The notes below the pieces were generated by a model, which was given only the letters and a program-made list of their open reading frames with translations, was not told the DNA's origin and did no database searches. A DNA stretch of 64,000 bases from Paracoccus sp. MBLB3053. GTDB lineage: Bacteria > Pseudomonadota > Alphaproteobacteria > Rhodobacterales > Rhodobacteraceae. This document shows, in pieces, positions 36,017-43,806 of the stretch. Both the position numbers and the translations under genes were made by a program. The stretch lies in NCBI RefSeq assembly GCF_031822435.1, contig NZ_JAVQLW010000002.1, positions 1 through 64,000 of the forward strand, read 5' to 3'. Positions within the stretch are counted from its first letter, which is position 1. The number at the start of each line of letters is the position of its first letter.

Positions 36017-36813
36017 CTGAGCAATCCAGGAACATCGCTGTCGTGACCGGAGCGGGTAGCGGGCTCGGGCGGGCATTGGCCATCGGCCTGATGGGCAGGG
36101 GGCTTGTGGTCGCCGGTCTCGGCCGCGACGGACAGAAATTGAACGAAACCGGCAAGCTCAGCGGATCACCTGAAAGATTCCATGGGTTCACGTGCGATAT
36201 ATCGGATTTTGCGCAGCTTTCGGAAAGCTTTGCACGGATCCGGCAGATCGGAGACATCTCGATCCTCATCAATAATGCCGCCAGCTATCCGCGACGCGAT
36301 TTTCTAGACGAGAGTCCAGCCAGCTTCATGGAAACGGTCGCGATCAACCTGGGTGGCATGGCCGCCTGTTGTCGCCTTGCCATCGACGACATGATCCAAG
36401 CCGGCAGGGGGCGCATTCTGAACGTTGTCTCATTTGCGGACCTTGCACCCCAGTCCGGCAGCAGCGCCTATTCGGTTTCGAAGGGCGCTTGCCGCATTCT
36501 CACCAACGCTCTTGTTGCGGATCTTCACGAACGCTATCCGAAAATCATCATCAGCTCCTGGGCGCCTGGTATCCTGAACACGCAAATGGGGGCAACCGAT
36601 GGGTTGGACCCAGCAATGTCCGCCCGATGGGGTGTCGAACTCGCGCTTTCCGACGATCCCGCACTCAATGGCGCGCTTTGGGAAAGGGATGCCGAACTCG
36701 CACCCCCGCGTTCATTGAAATCACGAATCCTGGACCGGTTCCTTATGCGCAATGCACCATCGCGGGGGCACATCTCAGGCTTGGTGACCCGCAACCGAAG
36801 TTTGCATCCTTGA
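36013..36813 (+). CDS. Short-chain dehydrogenase/reductase with no ordinary start codon
   Basis: A 266-residue SDR with cofactor motif VVTGAGSGLG, NNAAS, active-site Ser in NVVSFADLAP and YSVSK. The upstream gene ends ...TCATAACTG. A GGAGGAA tract (36001-36007) is followed at 36013 by ATA, overlapping the TAA stop exactly as an ATGA overlap would. The first in-frame ATG is far upstream (35881, inside the GMC gene, giving a 44-residue unconserved tail), and the first in-frame GTG falls inside the nucleotide-binding strand. ATA as start is therefore the best-placed but unusual choice. Third member of the acyltransferase-GMC-SDR unit. Confidence 0.75.
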   Translation: MTEQSRNIAVVTGAGSGLGRALAIGLMGRGLVVAGLGRDGQKLNETGKLSGSPERFHGFTCDISDFAQLSESFARIRQIGDISILINNAASYPRRDFLDESPASFMETVAINLGGMAACCRLAIDDMIQAGRGRILNVVSFADLAPQSGSSAYSVSKGACRILTNALVADLHERYPKIIISSWAPGILNTQMGATDGLDPAMSARWGVELALSDDPALNGALWERDAELAPPRSLKSRILDRFLMRNAPSRGHISGLVTRNRSLHP

Positions 36814-36905
36814 TGGACCTGGGCCGAAGCAGCCTGTGGCGGTTCAGGCGCAAGCTTTTCGGCCATGCCGCCCGAAGGCTGAATGGGTCGGCGCGGGCTT
36901 CTTGA
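36813..36905 (+). pseudogene. Truncated reading frame coupled to the SDR stop
   Basis: A 30-codon frame begins with an ATG overlapping the SDR stop (TGATG) and encodes MDLGRSSLWRFRRKLFGHAA followed by ten more residues, then TGA. The coupled start suggests a fourth gene whose body has been lost, or a short leftover frame. No family is recognisable. Confidence 0.3.
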
Positions 36906-37179
36906 TACCGGATTGCATGCCAGAGCGTCCCGCAAGCCGGACCCGTTTGACCGAGAGGCTGAAACTGCGCGCTTTCCGGCCGGCGGAGGTTTCCGGCCTC
37001 GACTTTTCGGCCAAGATGACCACCGCGCTGCCCGGTCCCCTAAACCCGAGGTGCCACATCCTGGAAACAGGAAACGCCGGCCATGGGCTTCCAGGCCAAA
37101 TGCACCCCGTTGGCGCGAAAAGGAAGAAGGCCCCGCGGCTTGACCAGAGCGTGCCCCGAAATTCATCGGCCGCGACGGC
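36906..37179. other. Non-coding stretch after the acyltransferase-GMC-SDR unit
   Basis: With the short frame before it, this makes 366 bases without a supportable gene up to the convergent nnrS gene. Open frames on both strands have no recognisable family, and the region may be the scar of a deletion. Confidence 0.4.
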
Positions 37180-38394
37180 TCACTTTCCGGTGGAAGCTCG
37201 GGCTAGGGCTTGATGGTGCCTTGGGCGCAGCAGCATCGGCCCGTATACCGCCGCGTACCCGCCAAAGGCGAAGATCCACAGCCCGCCCGCCAGATGCAAC
37301 AGCCCGCCGGGATTTCCCGTGAATGGGACCGCCAGCCGGGCGAGCGCCGAGAACATCAGGGCCGCATAGATTAACAGCGTCGCCGGCCCGGCATGAAGCG
37401 GGCGTCCGGTATGCCCCAGCGTCGCGCGACACATCACTCCCAGCGTCATCAGCCCGATTGCCCCGACGAGCCAAAGATGCCGCGCGTTTGGCGCCGGAGG
37501 AAATCCGAAACCCGCCGCGCCTTCGGCCAGAAAGCCAAGGGCAAGAAAGCCATAGGCCGTGTGCAAGACCCAAAGCAGCGGCTCGGACCGAACCTGCCAG
37601 CCGCGCCAGCGCAACACTCGCCAGAGGTGCAGTGCTCCGGTGAGCAGCATCAGCCAATGGGTCGGGGCGGCCTCGGGCCAGCTGACGAAGCCGGCAAGCG
37701 TCAGCCCCGTCAGGGCGAAGATCGCGGCATCTGCCCAGCCGAAGGGCCGGGGCAGTCTTGCTGCCTGCCGCGCCACGAGCCAGTTTCGGGTGAAGCCCGG
37801 GATGATCCTTCCGCCGATCAGCGTGATCAGCATCAACGCCGCCGCCAGTCCCAGCCGCATCGCCCAGCCATCATGGGCTGGCGGTTCAAGATGTTCCTGC
37901 AGATGGAAACCCGCATTACCGAAACCGTATAGCGCGATAAGCCCTAGCACCGGCAGGTTGCGCCAATTCCTGCCGCGCAGGATCTCGCCCGAGATGAAGA
38001 TGATCAGCGCCAAGACCAGCGACAGGTCCGCGAGCGCCGTGACGGCCCAGGGCAGCATGCCCGAGATCGCTACTGCAACCCTGCCGGCAAGCCACAGACC
38101 GACAAGTCCGGCCAGAGGCCAGCCCATGACGGGCAGGCCTCCGGTCCAGTTCGGAACGGCGGTCAGCACGAAGCCCGCGACAACCGCGCCGAGATAGCCA
38201 AACAGGAATTCATGCGCGTGCCAGCTGAACGGGTCGAAGCTGACCGGCAGGGGGTGCCTGCCGAGCATCATCGCGATCCACAGCAACATTGCGCCCGCGG
38301 CCCAAAGCGCCGCCAGCAGGAAAAAGGGCCTGAAGCCGTGGCTGAACAGCGCCGGTCCGGTGAACTGTCGCTTCCGCTCGGCGCTGCCTGCCAT
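37180..38394 (-). CDS. nnrS: NnrS-family membrane haem/copper protein
   Basis: A 404-residue membrane protein of the NnrS family, induced by nitric oxide and protecting against nitrosative stress. About twelve hydrophobic segments are seen; hallmarks are SHGFRPFFLLAALWA, WHAHEFLFGYLGAVVAGF, LTAVPNWTGG and GRIIPGFTRNWL. ATG 38394 follows AAGGAGGG; the longer frame to 38481 overlaps hmp. The hmp stop lies 25 bases upstream, so the two form an operon under the NsrR site at 39652. Confidence 0.92.
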   Translation of the reverse strand: MAGSAERKRQFTGPALFSHGFRPFFLLAALWAAGAMLLWIAMMLGRHPLPVSFDPFSWHAHEFLFGYLGAVVAGFVLTAVPNWTGGLPVMGWPLAGLVGLWLAGRVAVAISGMLPWAVTALADLSLVLALIIFISGEILRGRNWRNLPVLGLIALYGFGNAGFHLQEHLEPPAHDGWAMRLGLAAALMLITLIGGRIIPGFTRNWLVARQAARLPRPFGWADAAIFALTGLTLAGFVSWPEAAPTHWLMLLTGALHLWRVLRWRGWQVRSEPLLWVLHTAYGFLALGFLAEGAAGFGFPPAPNARHLWLVGAIGLMTLGVMCRATLGHTGRPLHAGPATLLIYAALMFSALARLAVPFTGNPGGLLHLAGGLWIFAFGGYAAVYGPMLLRPRHHQALARASTGK

Positions 38395-38419
38395 GCTCTG
38401 CCCTCCTTGTCCTCTGGCC

Positions 38420-39592
38420 TCAACCGAATTGAGCGGCCGAGGGGCCGAAATGCTCGTAATGGATACGGTCATCCGGGACATTGGCGGCCCTAAGGCCCTG
38501 GATCATTGCCGCCATGAAGCCGGTCGGGCCACATATGAAGTAATCCGCAATCTCGGGATTGCCGATGCGGGCCAGCCATTCCGGGGTGATCCGCCCGGCA
38601 TGGACATCGGCCTCGCCGTCATGTTGCTCGTAGAAAACATGGCTTTCATGGGCGAGATGCAGATGCCGGGCGCGCATCGCGTGCTGGCTGGCATCGCGCG
38701 CGGCATGGACATGGATCATGCGCAGCGCGCCGCCGCCGTAGCCTTCCAGCATCGAGATCATTGGCGTTATGCCGACCCCACCCGAAAGCAGCACGACCTC
38801 GCGCTTGCCCGCCGGGTCCAGGAAGAACTCTCCGGCCGGGGCTGATACCTCGACGACATGCCCAGGCGCGACCGCGTCATGCAACCAGTTCGAGATCCGC
38901 CCGCCCGGCTCGCGCTTGACGGTGATGCGGTAGTCCCGCCCGTTCGGCGCCGACGAGATCGAATAGTTGCGACGGAATTCTTCGCCCTTGGCGGGGCTGA
39001 AGCGGAAGCTCAGATATTGACCGGGCCGATGCGCAAGCACCGGGCTGCCATCCTCGGGTTCGAGCAGGAACGAGGTGATTTCAGCCGTTTCGGGGGTCTT
39101 GGCGACGACGCGGAAGCGCCGCCAGCCACGCCAGCCGCCCGGTGCCTGCTCCGAGGTCGCGTAGATCTGCTCCTCGCGTCCGATCAGCGTGTCGGCAAGG
39201 AACCAATAGGCTTCTCCCCATGCGGCAAGGATTTCCGGGGTCGCGGCCTCGCCCAGGACCTCGCTGACCGCGCCCAGCAGGGCCGTTGCGACATGGGGGT
39301 AATGCTCGGGCAGGATCTGCAGCCCGACATGTTTCTGGGCAATGCGCTCCAGCGCCGCTCCCAGCACTGCGGGATTGCGGATATGAGACGCGTAGGCGAC
39401 CAGTGCGCCCGCCAGCGCCTTGTGCTGCGGCGAACTGCCCTGCTGATGCGACATGTTGAAAAGCGCGCGAATCTGGGGATCGGATAGCAGGCGCCGATAC
39501 ATGAAGGGCACGATCTGATCGATATGGGCAGCCACGACCGGCGCGGTCGTCTCGATAAGGGACAGGGTGTTCTCGGAAAGCGGCTTGGGCAT
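38420..39592 (-). CDS. hmp: Flavohaemoglobin, nitric oxide dioxygenase
   Basis: A 390-residue flavohaemoprotein oxidising NO to nitrate with O2 and NADH. The globin domain (1-140) has the B10 Tyr in PFMYRRLL, the E7 Gln in SHQQGSS and the proximal His in QKHVGLQILPEHY. The FAD domain shows RRNYSISSAP and the NAD domain VLLSGGVGITPM, ending YEHFGPSA. AGGAGG precedes the ATG. It is transcribed divergently from nsrR, and the shared region carries an NsrR-type operator. Confidence 0.96.
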   Translation of the reverse strand: MPKPLSENTLSLIETTAPVVAAHIDQIVPFMYRRLLSDPQIRALFNMSHQQGSSPQHKALAGALVAYASHIRNPAVLGAALERIAQKHVGLQILPEHYPHVATALLGAVSEVLGEAATPEILAAWGEAYWFLADTLIGREEQIYATSEQAPGGWRGWRRFRVVAKTPETAEITSFLLEPEDGSPVLAHRPGQYLSFRFSPAKGEEFRRNYSISSAPNGRDYRITVKREPGGRISNWLHDAVAPGHVVEVSAPAGEFFLDPAGKREVVLLSGGVGITPMISMLEGYGGGALRMIHVHAARDASQHAMRARHLHLAHESHVFYEQHDGEADVHAGRITPEWLARIGNPEIADYFICGPTGFMAAMIQGLRAANVPDDRIHYEHFGPSAAQFG

Positions 39593-39651
39593 GACGTCCT
39601 CCTGACGCTGATTGATGTTTCCGCCGCGACGGAGATAATACCCACTTCAAA

Positions 39652-39674
39652 AAGATGCTAATCAAATGTATCTT
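39652..39674. promoter_or_regulatory. NsrR operator between hmp and nsrR
   Basis: AAGATGCTAAT-C-AAATGTATCTT is an 11-1-11 inverted repeat close to the known NsrR consensus (AAGATGCATTT-N-AAATGCATCTT in many proteobacteria). It lies 60 bases before hmp and 40 bases before nsrR, in the only AT-rich part of the gap, so it can repress both directions until NO damages the NsrR cluster. Confidence 0.8.
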
Positions 39675-39713
39675 TATCGCCTGCGACATTCCGTCCCGGC
39701 CCAGGAGAAACTG

Positions 39714-40136
39714 ATGCGGCTCAACGATAGCACCGACATGGCCTTGCGGGTGATGATCTATGCAACCACGCGGGGCGACCGGCTCTTCACGATCGATGAA
39801 CTGGTGACGGTCTATCGCCTGCCGCGCAGCACGATGATGAAGGTGGTGAACGCCCTGACGCGTGGGGATTTCCTCCGCGCGCAGCGCGGCCGTTCGGGCG
39901 GGTTGCGCCTGGCGCGCCCGGCCGACGAGATCATCGTCGGCGCGGTGGTCCGACATCTCGAGACGGATTTCGGATTGGTCGAATGCATGCGGACCGGGAA
40001 CCAATGCGTCATCACCTGCCGCTGCCGGTTGATCGCGCCGCTGCAGCGTGCGCTCGAGGCCTTCCTGGCCGTGCTGGACGGCTACACGATCGCAGATATC
40101 GCCCTGACGCCCGATGATTTTCCCGAGATCGGTTGA
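39714..40136 (+). CDS. nsrR: NO-sensing Rrf2-family repressor NsrR
   Basis: A 140-residue Rrf2-type winged-helix repressor with an NO-sensitive iron-sulfur cluster. HTH region TIDELVTVYRLPRSTMMKVV with recognition helix and wing GRSGGLRLA; cluster cysteines Cys91, Cys98, Cys102 (and Cys104) in ECMRTGNQCVITCRC; Asp8 is also present as in characterised NsrR. ATG 39714 follows CAGGAGA; the frame from 39666 is out because it overlaps the operator. It is divergent from hmp-nnrS and followed by an HPP-CBS gene. Confidence 0.93.
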   Translation: MRLNDSTDMALRVMIYATTRGDRLFTIDELVTVYRLPRSTMMKVVNALTRGDFLRAQRGRSGGLRLARPADEIIVGAVVRHLETDFGLVECMRTGNQCVITCRCRLIAPLQRALEAFLAVLDGYTIADIALTPDDFPEIG

Positions 40137-40167
40137 AGATGCGCGCCGAGGATAAGGAGTAATCCCC

Positions 40168-41259
40168 ATGCACATCCTGCGATCCCTGGGACCCGCGGTG
40201 GCACATGCATCCCTGGCCGAGGCCAGCCGCGCCGGCATCGGTGCCCTGCTCGGTCTGGCCGTGACCGGAGCGTTCCTGCTGTCGCCGGCAATCGACCTCG
40301 AGATGGGTCTTTTCCTCGTAGCCCCTTTCGGCGCGACCTCGGTGCTGCTCTTCGCGGTGCCGAACAGCCCGCTTGCCCAGCCCTGGTCGGCGATCGTCGG
40401 GAACACGCTTGCAGCAGCGATCGGCGTCGCGGTCTGCCTGATGGTGCCCGATCCGGTGATGCGGGTCGCGCTGGCGGTCGGGCTGACCATCTCTGCTACG
40501 ATCCTGTGCCGAGCGCTGCATCCGCCGGCGGGCGCCGTCGCGATGACCGCCGCCATGAGCCCCGACGTGATCGGGCATCTGGGCTTCTGGTTCGTGGTCG
40601 CGCCCATCGCGCTGGGGACCACTGTGCTGGTCTTGCTGGCCGCGATCTATGCCAGGCTGACCGGGCGGCGCTACCCCTTCCGCCAATTCGACGAGCCGAA
40701 CCGGCATGGCACGCAGGATGCCAAGCCCGCCGAGCGCCTTGGCCTGTCGGAGGCCGAATTGACTGGCATCCTTGAACGCTACCGGCAAAGCTTCAACCTG
40801 GGGGTCGAGGATCTGGCCCGCCTGATCGGGGCCGCCGAGCTTCAGGCCGCGACCCGTCGCACTGGCCCCTTGTCCGCCGAAGACATCATGTCGCGCAACC
40901 TGATCACGGTGAGTCCGACGACAGGATTTCCCAAAATCGCCGAGCTGTTCCGGCGCCACCGCTTCACGTCGCTGCCGGTGGTCGGGTCCGATTGCGAATA
41001 TCTTGGTGTCATCTTCCAGATCCACCTGATCGGAAGCAGATGGATCGATCCCGACGGCAAGCCGGCACTTGCGAGGGACATCATGCAGCTCGCAGGTCCA
41101 TGCGCTGCGCCCGACACTCCGATCGCACTGCTTCTGCCGATGATGGCAGAGGGCGAGGTCGATGCCGTGCCGATCCTTGACGGGAACCGCATCAGCGGCA
41201 TCGTCACCCGGACAGATATGATCGCAGCGCTCGCACGGAGCATCGTCCGCGGCAGCTAG
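40168..41259 (+). CDS. HPP-family membrane protein fused to CBS pair
   Basis: A 363-residue protein. The N-terminal HPP domain (about residues 15-170, four membrane segments) has FLVAPFGATSVLLFAVPNSP and the name-giving CRALHPPAGAVA. Two CBS domains follow (about 235-350): AEDIMSRNLITVSPT and ARDIMQLAGPCAAPD with VDAVPILDGNRISGIVTRTD. HPP proteins in chloroplasts and cyanobacteria have been linked to nitrite transport. AAGGAG precedes the ATG, 31 bases after nsrR, so it is probably cotranscribed. A role in handling nitrogen oxides or nitrite is inferred. Confidence 0.85.
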   Translation: MHILRSLGPAVAHASLAEASRAGIGALLGLAVTGAFLLSPAIDLEMGLFLVAPFGATSVLLFAVPNSPLAQPWSAIVGNTLAAAIGVAVCLMVPDPVMRVALAVGLTISATILCRALHPPAGAVAMTAAMSPDVIGHLGFWFVVAPIALGTTVLVLLAAIYARLTGRRYPFRQFDEPNRHGTQDAKPAERLGLSEAELTGILERYRQSFNLGVEDLARLIGAAELQAATRRTGPLSAEDIMSRNLITVSPTTGFPKIAELFRRHRFTSLPVVGSDCEYLGVIFQIHLIGSRWIDPDGKPALARDIMQLAGPCAAPDTPIALLLPMMAEGEVDAVPILDGNRISGIVTRTDMIAALARSIVRGS

Positions 41260-41348
41260 CCCGTCGTGGCGGGAGGCTTCGTCAGGGCTTCGCTAAAGGC
41301 TGTGGTGCAACGCCAAAATGGAACGCCGGGATGCAGTAGAGCCGGCAA

Positions 41349-41627
41349 TCAGCGCGGCGCCAGATATTCCGCCGAGACATAACCGGATACGCCAGGCTTG
41401 TCGGCGAGCGACACCTTGCACCAGACCTTCCCGTTGGTCGTCACGCAGTTCTGCCTGGTGAGCCGCGTTCCATCGGGCAGGCCAATGATGATCTTGTGAT
41501 TAAGGCCAGGGCCTTCGCGCAGCTTGAGGAGGTCGTCTGTTCCGACGCCCTGCACCACTGCACCAGAACCGACCGCACATCCGGTCGCGATCATGAGAGC
41601 AAGAAAAGCAGCAAGATGAGTTCGCAT
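41349..41627 (-). CDS. Small SH3-domain lipoprotein
   Basis: A 92-residue protein with a short hydrophobic leader and a lipobox-like IATGC (Cys17), then one bacterial SH3 domain: LLKLREGPGLNHKIIIGLPD, KVWCKV, GYVSAEYLAPR. Such proteins sit in the periplasm or outer membrane and bind peptidoglycan or partner proteins. It is convergent with the HPP-CBS gene. The roughly 290 bases upstream contain no clear gene. Confidence 0.75.
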   Translation of the reverse strand: MRTHLAAFLALMIATGCAVGSGAVVQGVGTDDLLKLREGPGLNHKIIIGLPDGTRLTRQNCVTTNGKVWCKVSLADKPGVSGYVSAEYLAPR

Positions 41628-41918
41628 TATCTGACCTGAATCGTTTTTTTCATTACTAAGACACCAGGTTGCTGAATGACAGCACTCGGGTGCCGGAACC
41701 GGACAGAGCTTGCATCAGGAAAGCCATGGATGGTCCGTCCGATTTGCGAGAGCGGCAATTTCATGCCGACCTGCACCATGCGCCAAGCGAAGCGGTTGTG
41801 GCGAGGCAGGGCGGGAAAGCCTGACCGGCAGTCCTTGGGCCAGGATTAGCCCTTCGGGGGCGGCTGACCCGCTTCGCCGGACCAAGCGCCTTGCGCCCTG
41901 CTCCGGGTTGCTCGGCCT

Positions 41919-42548
41919 TCAGACCGGATGCTCGATCAATCGCAGTCCACCCTCGGCAAGGGGTCTTTGCAACTTCACTGCTTCGACAAACGGAGCGGAC
42001 AGCCATTCTTCCCATTCCTTTGGATCAATCAGTATCACCGGCATCGCCTTCGGGTGGATCGCGCCCACGGTCGCATTGGGCGCAGTTGTCAGGAAGGCGA
42101 AAAGATCGTCAGTTGTTTCGCCGTCTTTGACTTTCCGCACCGATTGCCAGCCCCGGACCTCAATGCCAGCGAAGAACATGGGCACGTCGTTTGCTGCGGC
42201 GAACCATTGATTTCCCTTTCCGGACCCCAGGGGTTCAGCGAATGACGTGACCGGAACCAGGCAGCGATGCGCGGGGCCAAGCCAACGCCGCCAGTGAGGC
42301 GACGAGGTGTTGCGGACGTTGGTCACACCGGGGTCTCGGGCTGTTTTCAGAACAGAAGGCGGCGAAGGCATTCCCCAACGGGCGCGCACCAGTTCCAACC
42401 CTTGGCCATCATGGCGAATGATGGGGGCCAGCCGATCTGGATAGATGCTGCCCGGTTCCAGGTTTCCGGCCTTGTCCGTATACGCGAAGCCACGGAACAA
42501 CTGCCGCATTGCCTCTTGCGTGGTCGTAACGTTGTAGAGATTGCAGAT
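41919..42548 (-). CDS. SRAP/YedK-like DNA abasic-site-processing protein with ATC at the start position
   Basis: A 209-residue SOS-response-associated peptidase domain protein that crosslinks to abasic sites in single-stranded DNA. Conserved parts: RARWGMPSPP, NVRNTSSPHW, RCLVPVTSFAEP, FAGIEVRG, FAFLTTAPNATVGAIHPKAM (active-site His) and the expected N-terminus CNLYNVTTTQEAMRQLFR. The catalytic Cys must be residue 2, yet the codon before it (42546-42548, minus strand) is ATC, not ATG. GAGGGG stands seven bases ahead. The first real ATG (42509) would delete the catalytic Cys. Either ATC initiates, or the gene has been damaged by one base change. Everything downstream is intact. Confidence 0.75.
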   Translation of the reverse strand: MCNLYNVTTTQEAMRQLFRGFAYTDKAGNLEPGSIYPDRLAPIIRHDGQGLELVRARWGMPSPPSVLKTARDPGVTNVRNTSSPHWRRWLGPAHRCLVPVTSFAEPLGSGKGNQWFAAANDVPMFFAGIEVRGWQSVRKVKDGETTDDLFAFLTTAPNATVGAIHPKAMPVILIDPKEWEEWLSAPFVEAVKLQRPLAEGGLRLIEHPV

Positions 42549-43173
42549 TGCACGGCCCCTCAGTTTTCAGGATTGCAGCAGGTTTCTACCAGATCGCCTG
42601 CTCTCGGAATTCCTCGACCCTCGCCTGCCCGTCTGAGCCTTGTCCCGAATATGCCGGGATCGTGTCAGGCGGTCAACGAAGCCCGCGCCTGTGCGACAAG
42701 CTTCGGCGGCTAACGCTTCAGAGGGCCCGCCAGAGGAAATCGCGCAGCGCAATCGCTGTCCGATACCAGCTTCTTTGGAACGCTTCATTGGATGGATCGA
42801 GGACGATCGGCACCCTCATGCCCTGAGTGCATGACGCGGGAGGCAACGAGTCATGGGGATTGAGGCGTTTACGCTGGCGGTAATCCTGCCATGAGGCCCG
42901 CCATACTTGCGTCATTCCATCGGCAAGACAAATGCACCGTCGGACAAGATGTGCGAAGATGGGTTTTGCGACGGGCAAAGTGCGATTTGTTGTCAGCGAC
43001 TTTCTCCTGACGCATAGTCGTTCGGCTGAGCGAGAACCGCGAACGGGGCTTCGTGCCTGTCCGGGGATACGTCGTCGTTCTGCGGCGGGGTCTATCAGAG
43101 GTATCGCAAAGTCGATGATTTGTTGCGGATATATGCAGAAAGGTCGTCTGATGCGGCAGGAAGCGAGCGGCTC
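42549..43173. other. 625-base region without a confident gene
   Basis: Between the SRAP-like and TetR genes, which are divergent, base composition is more mixed than in the neighbours. An 86-codon minus-strand frame (42718-42978) ending SWYRTAIALRDFLWRAL and an 81-codon plus-strand frame (42932-43177) are open, but neither has a recognised family. Neither has a clear ribosome-binding site. It may hold remnants of a displaced gene plus the two divergent promoters. Confidence 0.4.
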
Positions 43174-43794
43174 TTGAAGCCCAAGGGCACCCGCAATGCT
43201 GGCTTCGAGGAGCGTCGTGCCGAACTGCTGGCGCGCATGCGAACGCGTCTGATGTTACGGGATGCGCCCCGGCCGGCACTGCGGGAACTTGCCTCGGAGG
43301 CTGGTTGCAGCGTGTCCACCCTGAACCACTACTTCGGCAAGCGAGACGACATCCTGATCGCGGTGTTTGCCGATTCGGGCAGACGGGGGCAGGGGCAGTT
43401 CGCAGCAACACGGCAGGCCGGCCAGGACTTCGAAACCTCGATACGTGACGCTGCTGCGATGGCGTGGCAGGCCTTGACCCGGCATGGCGTTGCGGACGCC
43501 TTGGCCATGGGCATGGCCGAGGGCATGCGGAACAGGCAGCTCGGCCCGGCCTTCATCCGTACGATGTTCGAACCCTTCGTGATCGCCCTGACAGAACGCT
43601 TGGACGTGCATGTGGCGCGGGGACAGATGCGCGCGGTTGATACCCGCATGGCGGCGCTTGCGCTCGCCTCGCCATTGCTTCTGGGAACGCTGCACCAAAG
43701 CCAACTGGGGGGAGCCCACGATTACCCGCTGGACGGCGACGCCTTTCTTTTTCACGTGATCGAAAGTTTCGTTCGCGCTTATCGTGCCGACTGA
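43174..43794 (+). CDS. TetR-family regulator upstream of the isoprenoid/carotenoid genes
   Basis: A regulator of about 206 residues. The N-terminal TetR HTH reads ALRELASEAGCSVSTLNHYF, followed by GKRDDILIAVF; the C-terminal helical ligand domain is variable. TTG 43174 is preceded by AGGAAG ten bases upstream; another TTG at 43120 would add 18 residues. No ATG is available near the N-terminus. The stop is 12 bases before the IPP isomerase gene, so it probably heads that unit and may control it, and perhaps the carotenoid genes. Confidence 0.78.
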   Translation: MKPKGTRNAGFEERRAELLARMRTRLMLRDAPRPALRELASEAGCSVSTLNHYFGKRDDILIAVFADSGRRGQGQFAATRQAGQDFETSIRDAAAMAWQALTRHGVADALAMGMAEGMRNRQLGPAFIRTMFEPFVIALTERLDVHVARGQMRAVDTRMAALALASPLLLGTLHQSQLGGAHDYPLDGDAFLFHVIESFVRAYRAD

Positions 43795-43806
43795 ACGTTT
43801 GGAAAA

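Noticed and set aside
36836..37213. 125-codon plus-strand frame before nnrS
   Set aside because: Overlaps the nnrS 3' end, lacks a ribosome-binding site and shows no family resemblance.
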